A DNA stretch of 64,000 nucleotides from an uncultured Bacteroidota bacterium (lineage in GTDB: Bacteria > Bacteroidota > Bacteroidia > Bacteroidales > 4484-276), in the NCBI GenBank assembly GCA_903944895.1, contig CAJATL010000052.1, positions 1-64,000 on the forward strand. Direction: 5' to 3'. Both the position numbers and the translations under genes were made by a program. The notes below the pieces were generated by a model that did no database searches, was not told the origin of the DNA, and saw nothing but the letters and a program-made list of their open reading frames with translations. The stretch's first letter is position 1. Each line of letters starts with the position of its first letter. This document shows positions 27,770-37,196 of this stretch, piece by piece.

Positions 27770-30700
27770 ATGAAAAATATTTACACTTTGCCTCTGATAT
27801 TTCTTTTGGTTTTGGGATTTTTCCCAATAAAAAGCCTGGCCCAAACCAGCAATTTGCCGGGAAAAGCACTTCAATTCCAGGTAGCCGGCCAATATGTTTC
27901 CGGTACCGGGATAAACTCTGCCATCACAGCAATTACACTGGAATGTTGGGTTTATCACAATTCGATGCCCGGCCAGGTAGAAAGATACCTCACCATTGGC
28001 CCGGAGGTAGCCGTGTTGCGCCATGATGGTTCAATTTATGGCGGCCCCGGGCGGTTGCAATTTTATATCAAAAAAACAAATGGTAGTCTGGTTGGTGTGT
28101 GGGCTGATAATGTTCTTTCCGCAGGAGTTTGGATGAACGTTGCCGGAACTTATGACGGGACAAACTTTAAACTTTACCTCAACGGGGTTTTGGTTGCAAG
28201 TTCTTCGGCTGGCAGTGGATTGTACCCGCCAGATGGAGGTTTTAGTTTTAACAGCCCTGGAAGCGAAAATTTGGTTGGAAAATTAGATGAATTGCGCGTT
28301 TGGAATTATGCCCGCAGCGAGCAACAAATCCGGGAAAACATGCATTTAACCTTGTCAGGAGATGAACCCGGTTTGCTCAATTACTGGCAGTTAAACGAAG
28401 GTTCGGGACCCACGGCACACGATTATACCGGAAATTGCAACGGAACACTTTATAATTTGGGAAACGGAAACTGGACAAATTCCACAATCCCGTTGGGTGG
28501 TGGATTCAGCAATTCGCAAACTGTGAATACCACCGGAAATGTAACTTTTACCGGCACCGGATTTTCATCCGATTTTACGGCCTTATCTGCAACCGAAAAT
28601 ATCACGGTTTCACGGATAAATCTATCCCCAAACACCAAACCTTCTGATCCGTTTTATGCCGCCTGTTCGCAATATTGGGTTGTAAAAAACTTCGATAACC
28701 AGCCTTTTACCGCTGACCTTACATTTAATTTGAACGATGATTTGAACAGTTACAACGGCCTGAATCCGGGAAGCGTAAGACTTTTTACCCGATCTGAAAA
28801 TTCCGACGGTGACTGGACTTATGTTGAAAAAGCCGCCATCGTTGACACGGTCGCTAACACGGCTACTTTTACCGATCTGAGCACATTTGGCCAGTTTCTG
28901 GTTTTGCGGACCTATCCCGAAAATTATGCCGGCAATGCCCTCGAATTTGACGGAGTTGACGATTACACCGAGCTTTCGGATGCATCGGGATTTCAATACA
29001 ACGGCTCGTTTACCGTGGAAGCCTGGGTAAAAGCCGAAGTTATGGGAAGCGGGTTTCATTCCATCGCCGCCAAGGGCACCGAATGGGAATTGAAAATGTA
29101 TGAAGGAAGTTCGTTTATCATCATCGAATTTGGGGCAAACAACAACGCCATTTTTTCATTTAAAAATCTGAACACCAGTTTGGTTGTTGGGAAATGGCTG
29201 CACCTGTGCGGCGTGGTGAATCAAACTGCCGGACAAAAACACCTGATACTTTATGTTAACGGCGAGGCCGGCTCCTCGGTAAACCCGCCAGCTATAACGC
29301 CAACAGCCTCATTTATCCGGATAGGGTCGGGATTTAAAGGTAAAATTGATGAGGTACGTATTTGGCGTGAAGCCCGGACGCAGCAGCAAATCCGCGAAAA
29401 GATGCACCTCACCCCAACAGGCGCCGATAAAAACCTGGATGTCTGCCTTCAGTTTAACGAACCTTACGGAACCACCGCAAATGATGTGGCGGGAGGAAAC
29501 AATGGAACACTCACAAATATGAGTATCGGATGCTGGGTTTTATCCGGCGTTCCGGCCGGTGGCGGAGTCAGCCACACACAAACCGAAACCGGCGGCACTG
29601 TCAATTTCACCGGGACTGGTCTTTCGATGTTTTTCAATTCCCACGCCAGCGCATCCATCACCGTTTCGCGGATTGATGTAGCCCCAAATATCAACACTTC
29701 ATTGTTCGATTCGCAATATTGGATCATCAACCGTTTTGGCACCGGCACATTTAACGCAAATCTTACATTTACCGTTGCCGAAGATATTACTGCCGATGAT
29801 CAGGCTTCATCATCCGGAATTAAATTATACACCCGTCCAACCAACGACGACGCCAGTTGGATTTATGCGATTAATGCAGCTTCGGCGGATGCTTCCGGCA
29901 ATACTGCCACATTTAACAACCTTACCGGATTTAGCCAGTTAGCCGTTTGCAGAAGACTTCCGGCTGATAATTTTGCAGGAAATGCTTTGGATTTTCATCC
30001 TACAAATGATTACATTTCCGGCACTGGATTAAAAAGTTCGATGATTCAATTCACCCTCGAAGCCTGGGTTTATCATAATAATTTAACAACTGACGTACAG
30101 CAATATATTACGCTTGGACCGGATGTAGCGGGCATTAAATACAACGGCCAATCATCAGGTGGTGATACCTGGCTGAATTTTTTCATTAACACGAATAATT
30201 ATTCCGGTTATGCGGTCACTGCCGTAAATGTACTTTCCACCGGAAACTGGATGCACGTTGCCGGAAGCTACGATGGCGCCACAATGAATCTTTATCTTAA
30301 TGGTGAATTGGTAAAAACCATGGCGGCTTCGGAAAGGATAGACACGCTTGATGGTACTTTTATAATTAGCGGCACCGAAGCAATGGATGGGAAACTGGAT
30401 GAAATCCGCATCTGGAATTATGCCCGCGATATTGCTGATATCCGGGCCGATATGTATCGCACATTAGCAGGAACCGAAACGGGTCTGGTTTCTTACTGGC
30501 AGTTTAACGAGGGCAGCGGAATTGAGCCTAAAGATATTGTAGGTGGAAATAGTGGTACTTTTTATAATATGGATGCCTCCAACTGGACTATTTCAACAAT
30601 TCCGACACCTTACCAGAGCATCGCCGGGGGCAACTGGAGCAGCTCCTCAACCTGGGATGCCGGGCAGGGTGCGCCGGTTAAAAATTGGTCGAGGGTTCAG

Positions 30701-32149
30701 ATTGAAAATGATGTTGTTTTAGATGCCGGTAAAACCATGATTGATCTAACTGTTGATGCAGCGGCAAGCCTGGTTGTTGCTTCATCGACGCAACTCACAG
30801 TTACCGGAAATTTGCTGAATAATGCCGGCACCGGCGGTTTGGTGCTCCAATCGGATGCCACCGGAACAGCATCTCTTCTCCACGTTACAGCAAATGTAAA
30901 TGCGACCATACAAAGGTATATTACCGGTAATCCGTCCCTTACCGCCAATACTTATCATCTTGTTTCGGTTCCGCTTACGCCAGCCACCAATTCGACTTCA
31001 AACCTTTTTTTGGGAGCGTACCTTTACGATTTTGACGTGGCCGGTAATTCCTGGCATAGTCTGGGAACATCAACCACCACGGTACTCGACGAAACCAAAG
31101 GTTACATGATTTACGCACCAGAAAATAACCATACGTACACTTTTGCTGGACCTATGAATGTCGGGACTTTCGATCCGTTGGTAGTTTTTACAGGCGCAGG
31201 AAATAATCTGGTTCCAAACCCTTACCCAAGCGCCATTGATTGGGATGCCGGTGGCTGGACAAAAACCGGAATCGCCAACTCGGTTTATTTGTGGCCTTCG
31301 GGAGGTACCGGATATGTAACTTATGTTGACGGCGTGGTAATTCCCGAAGGTACGACCAATCCAAACATAATTCCTGCAGGCCAGTCGTTTATTGTAAAAG
31401 CCGTCAGCAGCCCTACATTCCGAATGACTGACGCGGTAAGGGTTCATAGTGGCAAGCCTTTCCTGAAATCCGGTGAAAACACTACCGACCTGCTCAGGAT
31501 AAAAGCCACTGCAAACGAAATGACCGACGAGGCTGTCATCCGCTTTAAAGATGCAGCCACTCCTTTCGCCGACCCAGATTATGATGCCTGGAAACTTTAT
31601 GGCACCGATGGCGCACCACAACTTTACACCTTGTCCGGCAACGGTGAAATGCTGGCCATCAACAGCCTGCCTTACCCGGAAACAATTTATACAGTTCCGC
31701 TTAATTTTGAGATGAATGCGGAGGCAACAGTTACTTTCACTTTTGAAAACATCAGCAGTTTTGAACCATCGCTCGGTATTTTTCTTAAAGATGAACTCAC
31801 TGGCCAAACCGTCAATCTCCGAAATAATCCTGCTTATACTTTTATTCACAAAACGGAAAATTCGCCAGATCGGTTTAAACTGGTTTTCGGTGGCATCATC
31901 GGAATTAACGAACCAACGTCAGATGCCGGAAAAATGTGGATTACAGGAAACACGCTTTTTATCAACACCACCGAAATGGCCGGACAGCAAGCTGTGATTG
32001 AAGTTTACAACTCCTCCGGCCAAAAGCTGCTGGCAAAAACGCTGGTTTTGGATGAAATCACAACTTTGGAGTTGAGTTTAAAAGGATTTGTGATTGTGAA
32101 ACTTACTTCGGGACAAAAGGTAATAACAACAAAAGGGATTTTAAACTAA
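27770..32149 (+). CDS. Triple-LamG surface protein with T9SS tail
   Basis: 1459 residues. A signal peptide precedes three LamG domains (about 32-215, 389-575 and 737-930). The first and third are nearest relatives (YVSGTG, TLECWVYHN against YISGTG, TLEAWVYHN). Each ends with the signature DE-(L/V/I)-RIWNYAR or DEVRIWREAR. The region from about 1060 to 1375 (HLVSVPL, NLVPNPYPSAIDW, GQSFIVKA, RVHSGKPFLKS) is a module shared with the protein at 33479-36721. A T9SS type A tail (INEP.., VKLTSGQK) follows. A tiny anchored protein gene (32351) follows the gene, as it does after the 33479 gene. Its likely role is surface binding of carbohydrate; no catalytic motif is seen. Confidence 0.88.
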   Translation: MKNIYTLPLIFLLVLGFFPIKSLAQTSNLPGKALQFQVAGQYVSGTGINSAITAITLECWVYHNSMPGQVERYLTIGPEVAVLRHDGSIYGGPGRLQFYIKKTNGSLVGVWADNVLSAGVWMNVAGTYDGTNFKLYLNGVLVASSSAGSGLYPPDGGFSFNSPGSENLVGKLDELRVWNYARSEQQIRENMHLTLSGDEPGLLNYWQLNEGSGPTAHDYTGNCNGTLYNLGNGNWTNSTIPLGGGFSNSQTVNTTGNVTFTGTGFSSDFTALSATENITVSRINLSPNTKPSDPFYAACSQYWVVKNFDNQPFTADLTFNLNDDLNSYNGLNPGSVRLFTRSENSDGDWTYVEKAAIVDTVANTATFTDLSTFGQFLVLRTYPENYAGNALEFDGVDDYTELSDASGFQYNGSFTVEAWVKAEVMGSGFHSIAAKGTEWELKMYEGSSFIIIEFGANNNAIFSFKNLNTSLVVGKWLHLCGVVNQTAGQKHLILYVNGEAGSSVNPPAITPTASFIRIGSGFKGKIDEVRIWREARTQQQIREKMHLTPTGADKNLDVCLQFNEPYGTTANDVAGGNNGTLTNMSIGCWVLSGVPAGGGVSHTQTETGGTVNFTGTGLSMFFNSHASASITVSRIDVAPNINTSLFDSQYWIINRFGTGTFNANLTFTVAEDITADDQASSSGIKLYTRPTNDDASWIYAINAASADASGNTATFNNLTGFSQLAVCRRLPADNFAGNALDFHPTNDYISGTGLKSSMIQFTLEAWVYHNNLTTDVQQYITLGPDVAGIKYNGQSSGGDTWLNFFINTNNYSGYAVTAVNVLSTGNWMHVAGSYDGATMNLYLNGELVKTMAASERIDTLDGTFIISGTEAMDGKLDEIRIWNYARDIADIRADMYRTLAGTETGLVSYWQFNEGSGIEPKDIVGGNSGTFYNMDASNWTISTIPTPYQSIAGGNWSSSSTWDAGQGAPVKNWSRVQIENDVVLDAGKTMIDLTVDAAASLVVASSTQLTVTGNLLNNAGTGGLVLQSDATGTASLLHVTANVNATIQRYITGNPSLTANTYHLVSVPLTPATNSTSNLFLGAYLYDFDVAGNSWHSLGTSTTTVLDETKGYMIYAPENNHTYTFAGPMNVGTFDPLVVFTGAGNNLVPNPYPSAIDWDAGGWTKTGIANSVYLWPSGGTGYVTYVDGVVIPEGTTNPNIIPAGQSFIVKAVSSPTFRMTDAVRVHSGKPFLKSGENTTDLLRIKATANEMTDEAVIRFKDAATPFADPDYDAWKLYGTDGAPQLYTLSGNGEMLAINSLPYPETIYTVPLNFEMNAEATVTFTFENISSFEPSLGIFLKDELTGQTVNLRNNPAYTFIHKTENSPDRFKLVFGGIIGINEPTSDAGKMWITGNTLFINTTEMAGQQAVIEVYNSSGQKLLAKTLVLDEITTLELSLKGFVIVKLTSGQKVITTKGILN

Positions 32150-32345
32150 GACCCCATCCCCGGCCCTTCCCCATCCCGATAGCTATCGGGAGGGGAAGGG
32201 AGCGAAAGTTCGTGGGATTTGGTCGGTTAATTTGAATCGAAGAATTTTTCACAAAACAAACCCAAATCCCAGGAGCGTTCCCTCCCCCTCTCTTTTTGGA
32301 GAGGGGGCCGGGGGGTGAGGCAGAAAAAATAAACAGACACCATTC
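32150..32345. repeat. GC-rich nested inverted repeat between T9SS gene and small anchored-protein gene
   Basis: The region contains the perfect palindrome CCCGATAGCTATCGGG (about 32174) inside CTTCCCC/GGGGAAG, plus distant pairing GGGATTTGG/CCAAATCCC and CCCCGGCCC/GGGCCGGGG. The whole can fold into one long hairpin. A related C-rich/G-rich element lies at 36723-36795, at the same place in the second gene pair. Confidence 0.6.
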
Positions 32346-32350
32346 AAACG

Positions 32351-32569
32351 ATGAAGAAAATTTTAATGCTTTCGATTGTACTGACGATTTCGGGGTTTTC
32401 ACTTTTGGCTCAAGCACCACCAAATCCTCCCGGTGATGCAGGTGGTAGCGGCGGCCCTGTGGGAGGCGGCGGCGCACCCATCGGCAGCGGGATAGTTTTG
32501 CTAATCACGCTGGCAGCGGGTTATGGCGGGAAGAAGGTTTTTGATGCAAGGAAGAAACTTGCCGAATAG
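32351..32569 (+). CDS. Tiny exported protein with Gly-rich linker and C-terminal anchor
   Basis: 72 residues: a signal peptide (KKILMLSIVLTISGFSLLAQ), a proline/glycine linker (PPNPPGDAGGSGGPVGGGG), then APIGSGIVLLITLAAGYGG, a hydrophobic helix, and the basic end KKVFDARKKLAE. This architecture resembles short Bacteroidetes proteins with PEP-CTERM-like sorting tails (the tails named PID-CTERM have a P-I-x-G-G start). No exosortase gene is in the window. A second copy at 36851-37090 has a nearly identical C-terminus; the DNA differences between the two are mostly silent, so selection acts on the protein. The role is unknown. Confidence 0.8.
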   Translation: MKKILMLSIVLTISGFSLLAQAPPNPPGDAGGSGGPVGGGGAPIGSGIVLLITLAAGYGGKKVFDARKKLAE

Positions 32570-32624
32570 ACGTTTTTGCCAGGCTATGAAATTCGTTTGT
32601 ATTCCGAGTTATTACCAGGTCAAT

Positions 32625-32647
32625 GGGCGGCATTACAAATGCCGCCC
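32625..32647. repeat. Perfect 10-bp inverted repeat
   Basis: GGGCGGCATT-ACA-AATGCCGCCC. It has no T run, so it is not a classical terminator, and lies between the convergent small-protein and HU genes. A related GCCGCCCAGCC sequence recurs at 33352-33362. Confidence 0.6.
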
Positions 32648-32697
32648 AGCCGGGGGCCGGCGCAGCACCTGACAGCGTCAATAAAAGCGTACCATTT

Positions 32698-33078
32698 TCA
32701 CCCCTTTCTCACCTCCACATTCTTAAGCTTCCTGGTAATATCCTTGTCAGCTCTGAACTGCATCTTTACCTTTTTTACACTGCGGAAGTTTACATCTTCT
32801 TCGTTTTCGTAAGAATCGCTGCCAAACGAAAGCGAAAATATCCCCAAAGGAGGCAGGTGAACCGTGTAATTCTCGGCAAGCAGGTTAGGTACTATTTCGG
32901 CAAGACTGTTCAGCGCCGACAACGCATCGCCGCTGCTCAGGCTCGAGCGTTCGGCAATCATCCGGGCAATCATTCTAACATCGGCTTTTTGCCGTTTGCA
33001 CGGAAAAGCAATGTACCTTGTTTTCTTTTCAGGATTCAGTCCGCCTTTTACAGGCGTAATTTTATAAAGTACAGGCAT
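32698..33078 (-). CDS. HU-family DNA-binding protein (Bacteroidetes long type)
   Basis: 126 residues. The N-terminus MPVLYKITPVKGGLNPEKK, DVRMIARMIAERSSLSSGDALSAL (helix pair) and PLGIFSLSFGSDS (beta arm) match the HU/IHF-like proteins of the HU-HIG group, which are longer than classical 90-residue HU and end in a basic tail (KLKNVEVRKG). They bind and bend DNA. It lies in the middle of the surface-protein island, on the opposite strand. Its promoter region holds an unusual phased triple repeat (33175-33240) and a 20-bp palindrome, implying regulated expression. Confidence 0.85.
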   Translation of the reverse strand: MPVLYKITPVKGGLNPEKKTRYIAFPCKRQKADVRMIARMIAERSSLSSGDALSALNSLAEIVPNLLAENYTVHLPPLGIFSLSFGSDSYENEEDVNFRSVKKVKMQFRADKDITRKLKNVEVRKG

Positions 33079-33162
33079 AAGTTTATGTTTTTATTGTTAA
33101 AGCACTACAATTGTCATTACCTGTTAACCCATTCGTATGGAGAAACCAGTAATTACTACTTG

Positions 33163-33170
33163 CAAAGTTA
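33163..33170 (-). promoter_or_regulatory. Promoter -7 element of the HU gene
   Basis: On the minus strand TAACTTTG matches TAnnTTTG. The 22-bp repeats begin four bases upstream of it, so they cover the -33 region. Confidence 0.55.
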
Positions 33171-33174
33171 GCTA

Positions 33175-33240
33175 TTTAATATATAGTAAACTAATGTTTA
33201 ATTTATAGTAAAAATAATTTAAACATATAGTAAAATAGAT
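33175..33240. repeat. Three phased 22-bp direct repeats upstream of the HU gene
   Basis: Three adjacent 22-base units (33175-33196, 33197-33218, 33219-33240) each contain TATAGTAAA, at 33182, 33204 and 33226, exactly 22 bases apart, close to two helical turns. This places all copies on one face of the DNA, a typical layout for cooperative binding of a regulator. Confidence 0.8.
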
Positions 33241-33258
33241 TTTACCTTAAGGTAAAAT
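33239..33258. promoter_or_regulatory. Perfect 20-bp palindrome beside the 22-bp repeats
   Basis: ATTTTACCTTAAGGTAAAAT reads the same on both strands. It overlaps the end of the third repeat and lies between the divergent HU and beta-helix genes. It may be a binding site for a dimeric regulator. Confidence 0.6.
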
Positions 33259-33400
33259 TACAACATTACTTGAGAGATTCGCCCAACTATAAAGTCGAAA
33301 AACCTGGAAGGTTTAAACGTTGACAGCGTCAAAATAAATTGAACAGTAAATGCCGCCCAGCCCGAGGCAAAGCCGGGAATTTTATTTACCACAATTAGTG

Positions 33401-33429
33401 TTGGTAAGTAAAAGAATTACATACATTTG
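33401..33429 (+). promoter_or_regulatory. Promoter of the beta-helix T9SS gene
   Basis: TTG at 33401-33403, an 18-base spacer, and TACATTTG at 33422-33429 match the Bacteroidetes -33/-7 consensus well. The start codon is 50 bases downstream. Confidence 0.65.
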
Positions 33430-33478
33430 TTAACTATTTTTATGAAATGAACAGTTACTACATTTAAAAACTCTAACA

Positions 33479-36400
33479 ATGAAAAAGATTCTAGCAATTA
33501 CATCAACGAAGCGAACCAGAATAATCAGCATCGCTGTGCTTTTTGTTTTAATGTCGGGTAGCGGGCTTTTTGCTGCCAACCAGGTAGTTACAACCAACAG
33601 CGATGCCGGTGCCGGTTCGCTTCGCCAGGCCATTGCCGATGTGAGCGATGGCGGAACCATCACCTTCAATCTCTCTGCCGGGAATGAAACCATTGTTATT
33701 CTGACCGAACTGCTGATTACCGGCAAAGGCGTTACCATCGACGGCTCCAATTCATGGGGAAGTCCCAATCAGGTTACCGTACAGGTTACAACACCGGGAA
33801 CTTCTCCCTACCGCGTATTTCATGAAATTGCAGATGGAAAAACCTCCTACATCAGCAATATGACTATTAAAGGAGGATACATTACGGGATCGGGCGGTTA
33901 CGGTGGTGGAATCTACCTCGAACAAGGAACCTTAAACCTCTCTCATGTAACAGTTTCCGATGCGCAGGCATATCAAGGCGGGGGCATTGCAATGGTTGCG
34001 CCGACAAGCTGCACCTTTGACTGGGTTACCGTCAGCAACTGTACGGGCACACTGGGTGGAGGGCTTTATTGTGGATCCGATAATAATCTTACCCTAAATA
34101 ACTGCCTGTTCACAGGAAATACCACCAGCGACCCGGTTCCTTCAAAATCGCCCAAATCATCCGGTGCTTACGGAGGCGGAATTTGCAATATAGGAACCAT
34201 GACAATTAATCAATGTGAAATCAGTGAAAATGTCGGTGCCGGCGCTTACTCGGTATATGGTATTGGTATCGCAAACCTGGGTGCAATAACGATTTCCGGT
34301 TCTGTGATTAAAAATAATAGTTATTCAGGTGACAAGGGTGCTATCGGGGGAGGTATTGTTGTTTACTCTGAGGATGCCAACGTGACATGCATCATCGAAA
34401 ATTCTACGATTAGCGGGAATAGTATAAATTCAACAACTAGTGCAGGAGTAATGGGTGCAGGCATTGGTTTTTTTAATGTAGATGTTACCGGGGCTATCAT
34501 TAATTGTACTGTTTCGGAAAATACTGCAACGGCGCCCTCCATGGCATTAGGGGGAGGCGTTTGTGTCTTGTTGGCCTCTGTCGCCATCTCAAACAGTACC
34601 ATCGCAAATAATGTTGCCTCGGAGGCCGGAGCAGGCATTTGCCAGGTTGCCGGAACCCTGTCGATAAAAAACACCATTATAGCCCAAAATTCAGATAACT
34701 CCACAAAGTTCGATTATAATGCCTATACCGCTTACGGACCTTGGACGCTGAACGACAATGGCAACAACATCGTGCAATACCAGAATGTGTCTGCTGATGC
34801 AGGAAACAGCTTCAACGCCACCACTGATTTTTTGTATAACACCAAATACAACGCTTCAGGAACAGCCTTTACCAATTGGACCAAAGGAGGCGATGCCAAC
34901 GGCGGAAGCCTGAACCTTGCCTACGCTGTGGCTTCCAATGGCGGCCCTACGCAAACGCTGGCCATCACCCCCGGCAGTATTGCCATCCATTCAGGCGCAT
35001 GGGATGATGCCGTTACCAAGGATCAGCGTGGCACGAACCGGCACGAGGGGACACCAGCCATCGGAGCCTTTGAACTCCGACCGGCGCCGGGCTACTTTTA
35101 TTCAATTGATCCTCCTCCAACCTGGGACTATGAAGGTAACTGGGAAGATGGAATTGTGCCGGGCGCCACGGATAATGTGTCAATATCGCCGAATGCTGCT
35201 TTTAATCCAAGGATTTACACCAATGTCGTTTGCAACGATCTGAACATTCCAGCCGGCATGAATGTTACTGTGTATCCCGGCTACAGCCTCACAGTGAATG
35301 GAACCTTGCAAAACAACGCCGGAATTTACGGGGTTAGAATTTACAGCACTGCATCAGGAACAGGCTCGTTGATCCACCATACCGCCAATGTGCAGGGTTT
35401 TGTAGCACGGTACCTCCCGGGAGCATCCCAATCCTGGCATTTTCTATCTTCGCCGGTGGCAGCGCAGGCCATCAGTCCTGATTTCGTGCAAGATCCCCCG
35501 ACCGATTACGATTTCTTTACCTGGTACGAGGCAGGAGACACCTGGGTAAATTTTAAAAATACAACTATAGCCCCGACCTGGGAAACGGCAAACTATGACA
35601 ATAACTTTGCAGCCGGCAAAGGTTACCTTGTTGAATATACCGGTACCGACCTTATCAAAACATTCTCCGGCAACCTGAATAGCGGACCGATAGCTTTCAA
35701 CCTTTCAAGAACAGGAACAGGCGCTTATGCAAGATATAATCTGGCAGGAAATCCCTATCCGTCGGCCATTGACTGGAAAGCTGCCAGCGGCTGGGACAGA
35801 ACAAATCTGGAACTGAATGGTGGTGGTTACGACATGAGCATCTGGAATGATGCCTTAAGCACCGGCAATTATGGCACTTTTAACAGCGCATCACTCAGCG
35901 GAACCGGAACAAACGGTGTGTCGCAATATATACAGGTTGGCCAGGGCTTTATGGTAAAAGCAATAGCGCCGGGAAAAGCTCCATTGTTACTTGGCATCCA
36001 AATGGATGATAGAGTAAGAGTACACAATACGCAGGCTTATCTCAAATCAACCGATGAAGTTGCCAACGTACTTCGCATGAAAGTTTCGGGGAATGTTAAT
36101 TCTTATTCCGATGAAATTGTCATTGAATTTGGCCATCCAACCGCCGATGGCGGTGCCGAAAAGATGTTCAGCTTTTATGAAACCGCGCCCAGTCTTTATA
36201 CCGTGAAGCCAGATGGAAATTATTCCATTGATTTCCGTGGAGAACCCGGTGCCGTTACCATCCCGCTTAGTTTTAAAGCAGGTGCTGATGGTGATTATAC
36301 GCTTACGGCCAGCCAGCTCGAATCGTTTGCATCATCCACCGATATTATGTTGGAAGATGTAAAACTGAATACCACACAAAACCTCATGCAAAACCCGGTT

Positions 36401-36721
36401 TACACCTTTTCCTCAACCAAAACCGACGATGGCGCACGTTTCCTGCTGCATTTTGGAGGCGCTTTCAGCATCAACGAAAATGCAAACGAACAACCGATTA
36501 ATGTTTATGCTTCGGGAAATACGGTTTACATTTCCAATACATCAGGAAGTGAGATGAAAGGTGAAGTGTTTATTTTCAATACCATCGGTCAAACCCTCAT
36601 GTACAAAAAACTCAGCGGTGAAAACCAGACCAGCATAAGCCTTCATTCCAATACCGGTTACTACCTTGTAAAAGTTGTAACCAACGATAATACTTATTCT
36701 ACAAAAGTTTTTGTAAAATAA
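33479..36721 (+). CDS. Parallel beta-helix surface protein with T9SS tail
   Basis: 1080 residues. After the signal peptide the text NQVVTTNSDAGAGSLRQAI and GGTITFNL marks the start of a choice-of-anchor/CSLREA-type parallel beta-helix. It runs to about residue 500 with many GGGI and N-rich turns (SNCTGTLGGGLYCG, SNSTIANNVASEAGAGI). From about 650 to 995 comes a module shared with the triple-LamG protein (NLAGNPYPSAIDW, GQGFMVKA, RVHNTQAYLKS), then a T9SS type A tail. It is probably an adhesin or polysaccharide-binding/lyase-like surface protein; no catalytic residues could be assigned. Its own promoter precedes it and a tiny anchored protein gene follows. Confidence 0.87.
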   Translation: MKKILAITSTKRTRIISIAVLFVLMSGSGLFAANQVVTTNSDAGAGSLRQAIADVSDGGTITFNLSAGNETIVILTELLITGKGVTIDGSNSWGSPNQVTVQVTTPGTSPYRVFHEIADGKTSYISNMTIKGGYITGSGGYGGGIYLEQGTLNLSHVTVSDAQAYQGGGIAMVAPTSCTFDWVTVSNCTGTLGGGLYCGSDNNLTLNNCLFTGNTTSDPVPSKSPKSSGAYGGGICNIGTMTINQCEISENVGAGAYSVYGIGIANLGAITISGSVIKNNSYSGDKGAIGGGIVVYSEDANVTCIIENSTISGNSINSTTSAGVMGAGIGFFNVDVTGAIINCTVSENTATAPSMALGGGVCVLLASVAISNSTIANNVASEAGAGICQVAGTLSIKNTIIAQNSDNSTKFDYNAYTAYGPWTLNDNGNNIVQYQNVSADAGNSFNATTDFLYNTKYNASGTAFTNWTKGGDANGGSLNLAYAVASNGGPTQTLAITPGSIAIHSGAWDDAVTKDQRGTNRHEGTPAIGAFELRPAPGYFYSIDPPPTWDYEGNWEDGIVPGATDNVSISPNAAFNPRIYTNVVCNDLNIPAGMNVTVYPGYSLTVNGTLQNNAGIYGVRIYSTASGTGSLIHHTANVQGFVARYLPGASQSWHFLSSPVAAQAISPDFVQDPPTDYDFFTWYEAGDTWVNFKNTTIAPTWETANYDNNFAAGKGYLVEYTGTDLIKTFSGNLNSGPIAFNLSRTGTGAYARYNLAGNPYPSAIDWKAASGWDRTNLELNGGGYDMSIWNDALSTGNYGTFNSASLSGTGTNGVSQYIQVGQGFMVKAIAPGKAPLLLGIQMDDRVRVHNTQAYLKSTDEVANVLRMKVSGNVNSYSDEIVIEFGHPTADGGAEKMFSFYETAPSLYTVKPDGNYSIDFRGEPGAVTIPLSFKAGADGDYTLTASQLESFASSTDIMLEDVKLNTTQNLMQNPVYTFSSTKTDDGARFLLHFGGAFSINENANEQPINVYASGNTVYISNTSGSEMKGEVFIFNTIGQTLMYKKLSGENQTSISLHSNTGYYLVKVVTNDNTYSTKVFVK

Positions 36722-36722
36722 A

Positions 36723-36795
36723 ACCCGCCCCACCCCCAACCCCTCCCCCAAAAAGGGAGGGGCGCAAGTTCCTTCTTTGTGGAGGGGTTGGGTAG
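36723..36795. repeat. C-rich/G-rich inverted repeat after the beta-helix gene
   Basis: CCCCAACCCCTCCCC faces GGGAGGGG and GGAGGGGTTGGG, so the RNA can fold into a strong hairpin. It is the positional equivalent of the repeat at 32150-32345. Confidence 0.6.
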
Positions 36796-36850
36796 GGAAA
36801 TTAAAATCAACAAAATTTTGAAATTCAGAAATCATTAAATATTCAGAAAT

Positions 36851-37090
36851 ATGAAAAATGTACTTAAAAAACAGATGTTTGCCTTGATTTTACTCGGTTT
36901 CATGGCCATTATCCAAATCAGCCAGGCACAGGCGCCACCTCCACCACCAGGCACTAAAGGTGGCGAAACCAACGGTGTTCCCGGTGGCGGCGGCGCACCC
37001 ATTGGCAGCGGGATAGTTTTGTTAATCACGCTGGCGGCAGGATATGGCGGGAAGAAGGTTTTTGATGCAAGGAAAAGGCTGGCGGTGTAG
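36851..37090 (+). CDS. Tiny exported protein with Gly-rich linker and C-terminal anchor, second copy
   Basis: 79 residues: a basic signal peptide (LKKQMFALILLGFMAIIQISQAQ), a PPPPPGTKGG linker, then a C-terminal 34-residue segment nearly identical to that of the protein at 32351 (APIGSGIVLLITLAAGYGG, KKVFDARKRLAV). The N-terminal halves differ, so only the anchor is conserved. As with the first copy it follows a T9SS protein carrying the shared C-terminal module. Function unknown; a small surface or membrane tether is one possibility. Confidence 0.8.
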   Translation: MKNVLKKQMFALILLGFMAIIQISQAQAPPPPPGTKGGETNGVPGGGGAPIGSGIVLLITLAAGYGGKKVFDARKRLAV

Positions 37091-37196
37091 CCCAGGCAAA
37101 GTTTCAGCAGAAACCTCAGAGATAATAATTAAGCTTCGGGGTTTTTGCTGTTTCCTGGAGGCTTTAAAAAAAATGAATGAGTTCGGTTAAAAAACT

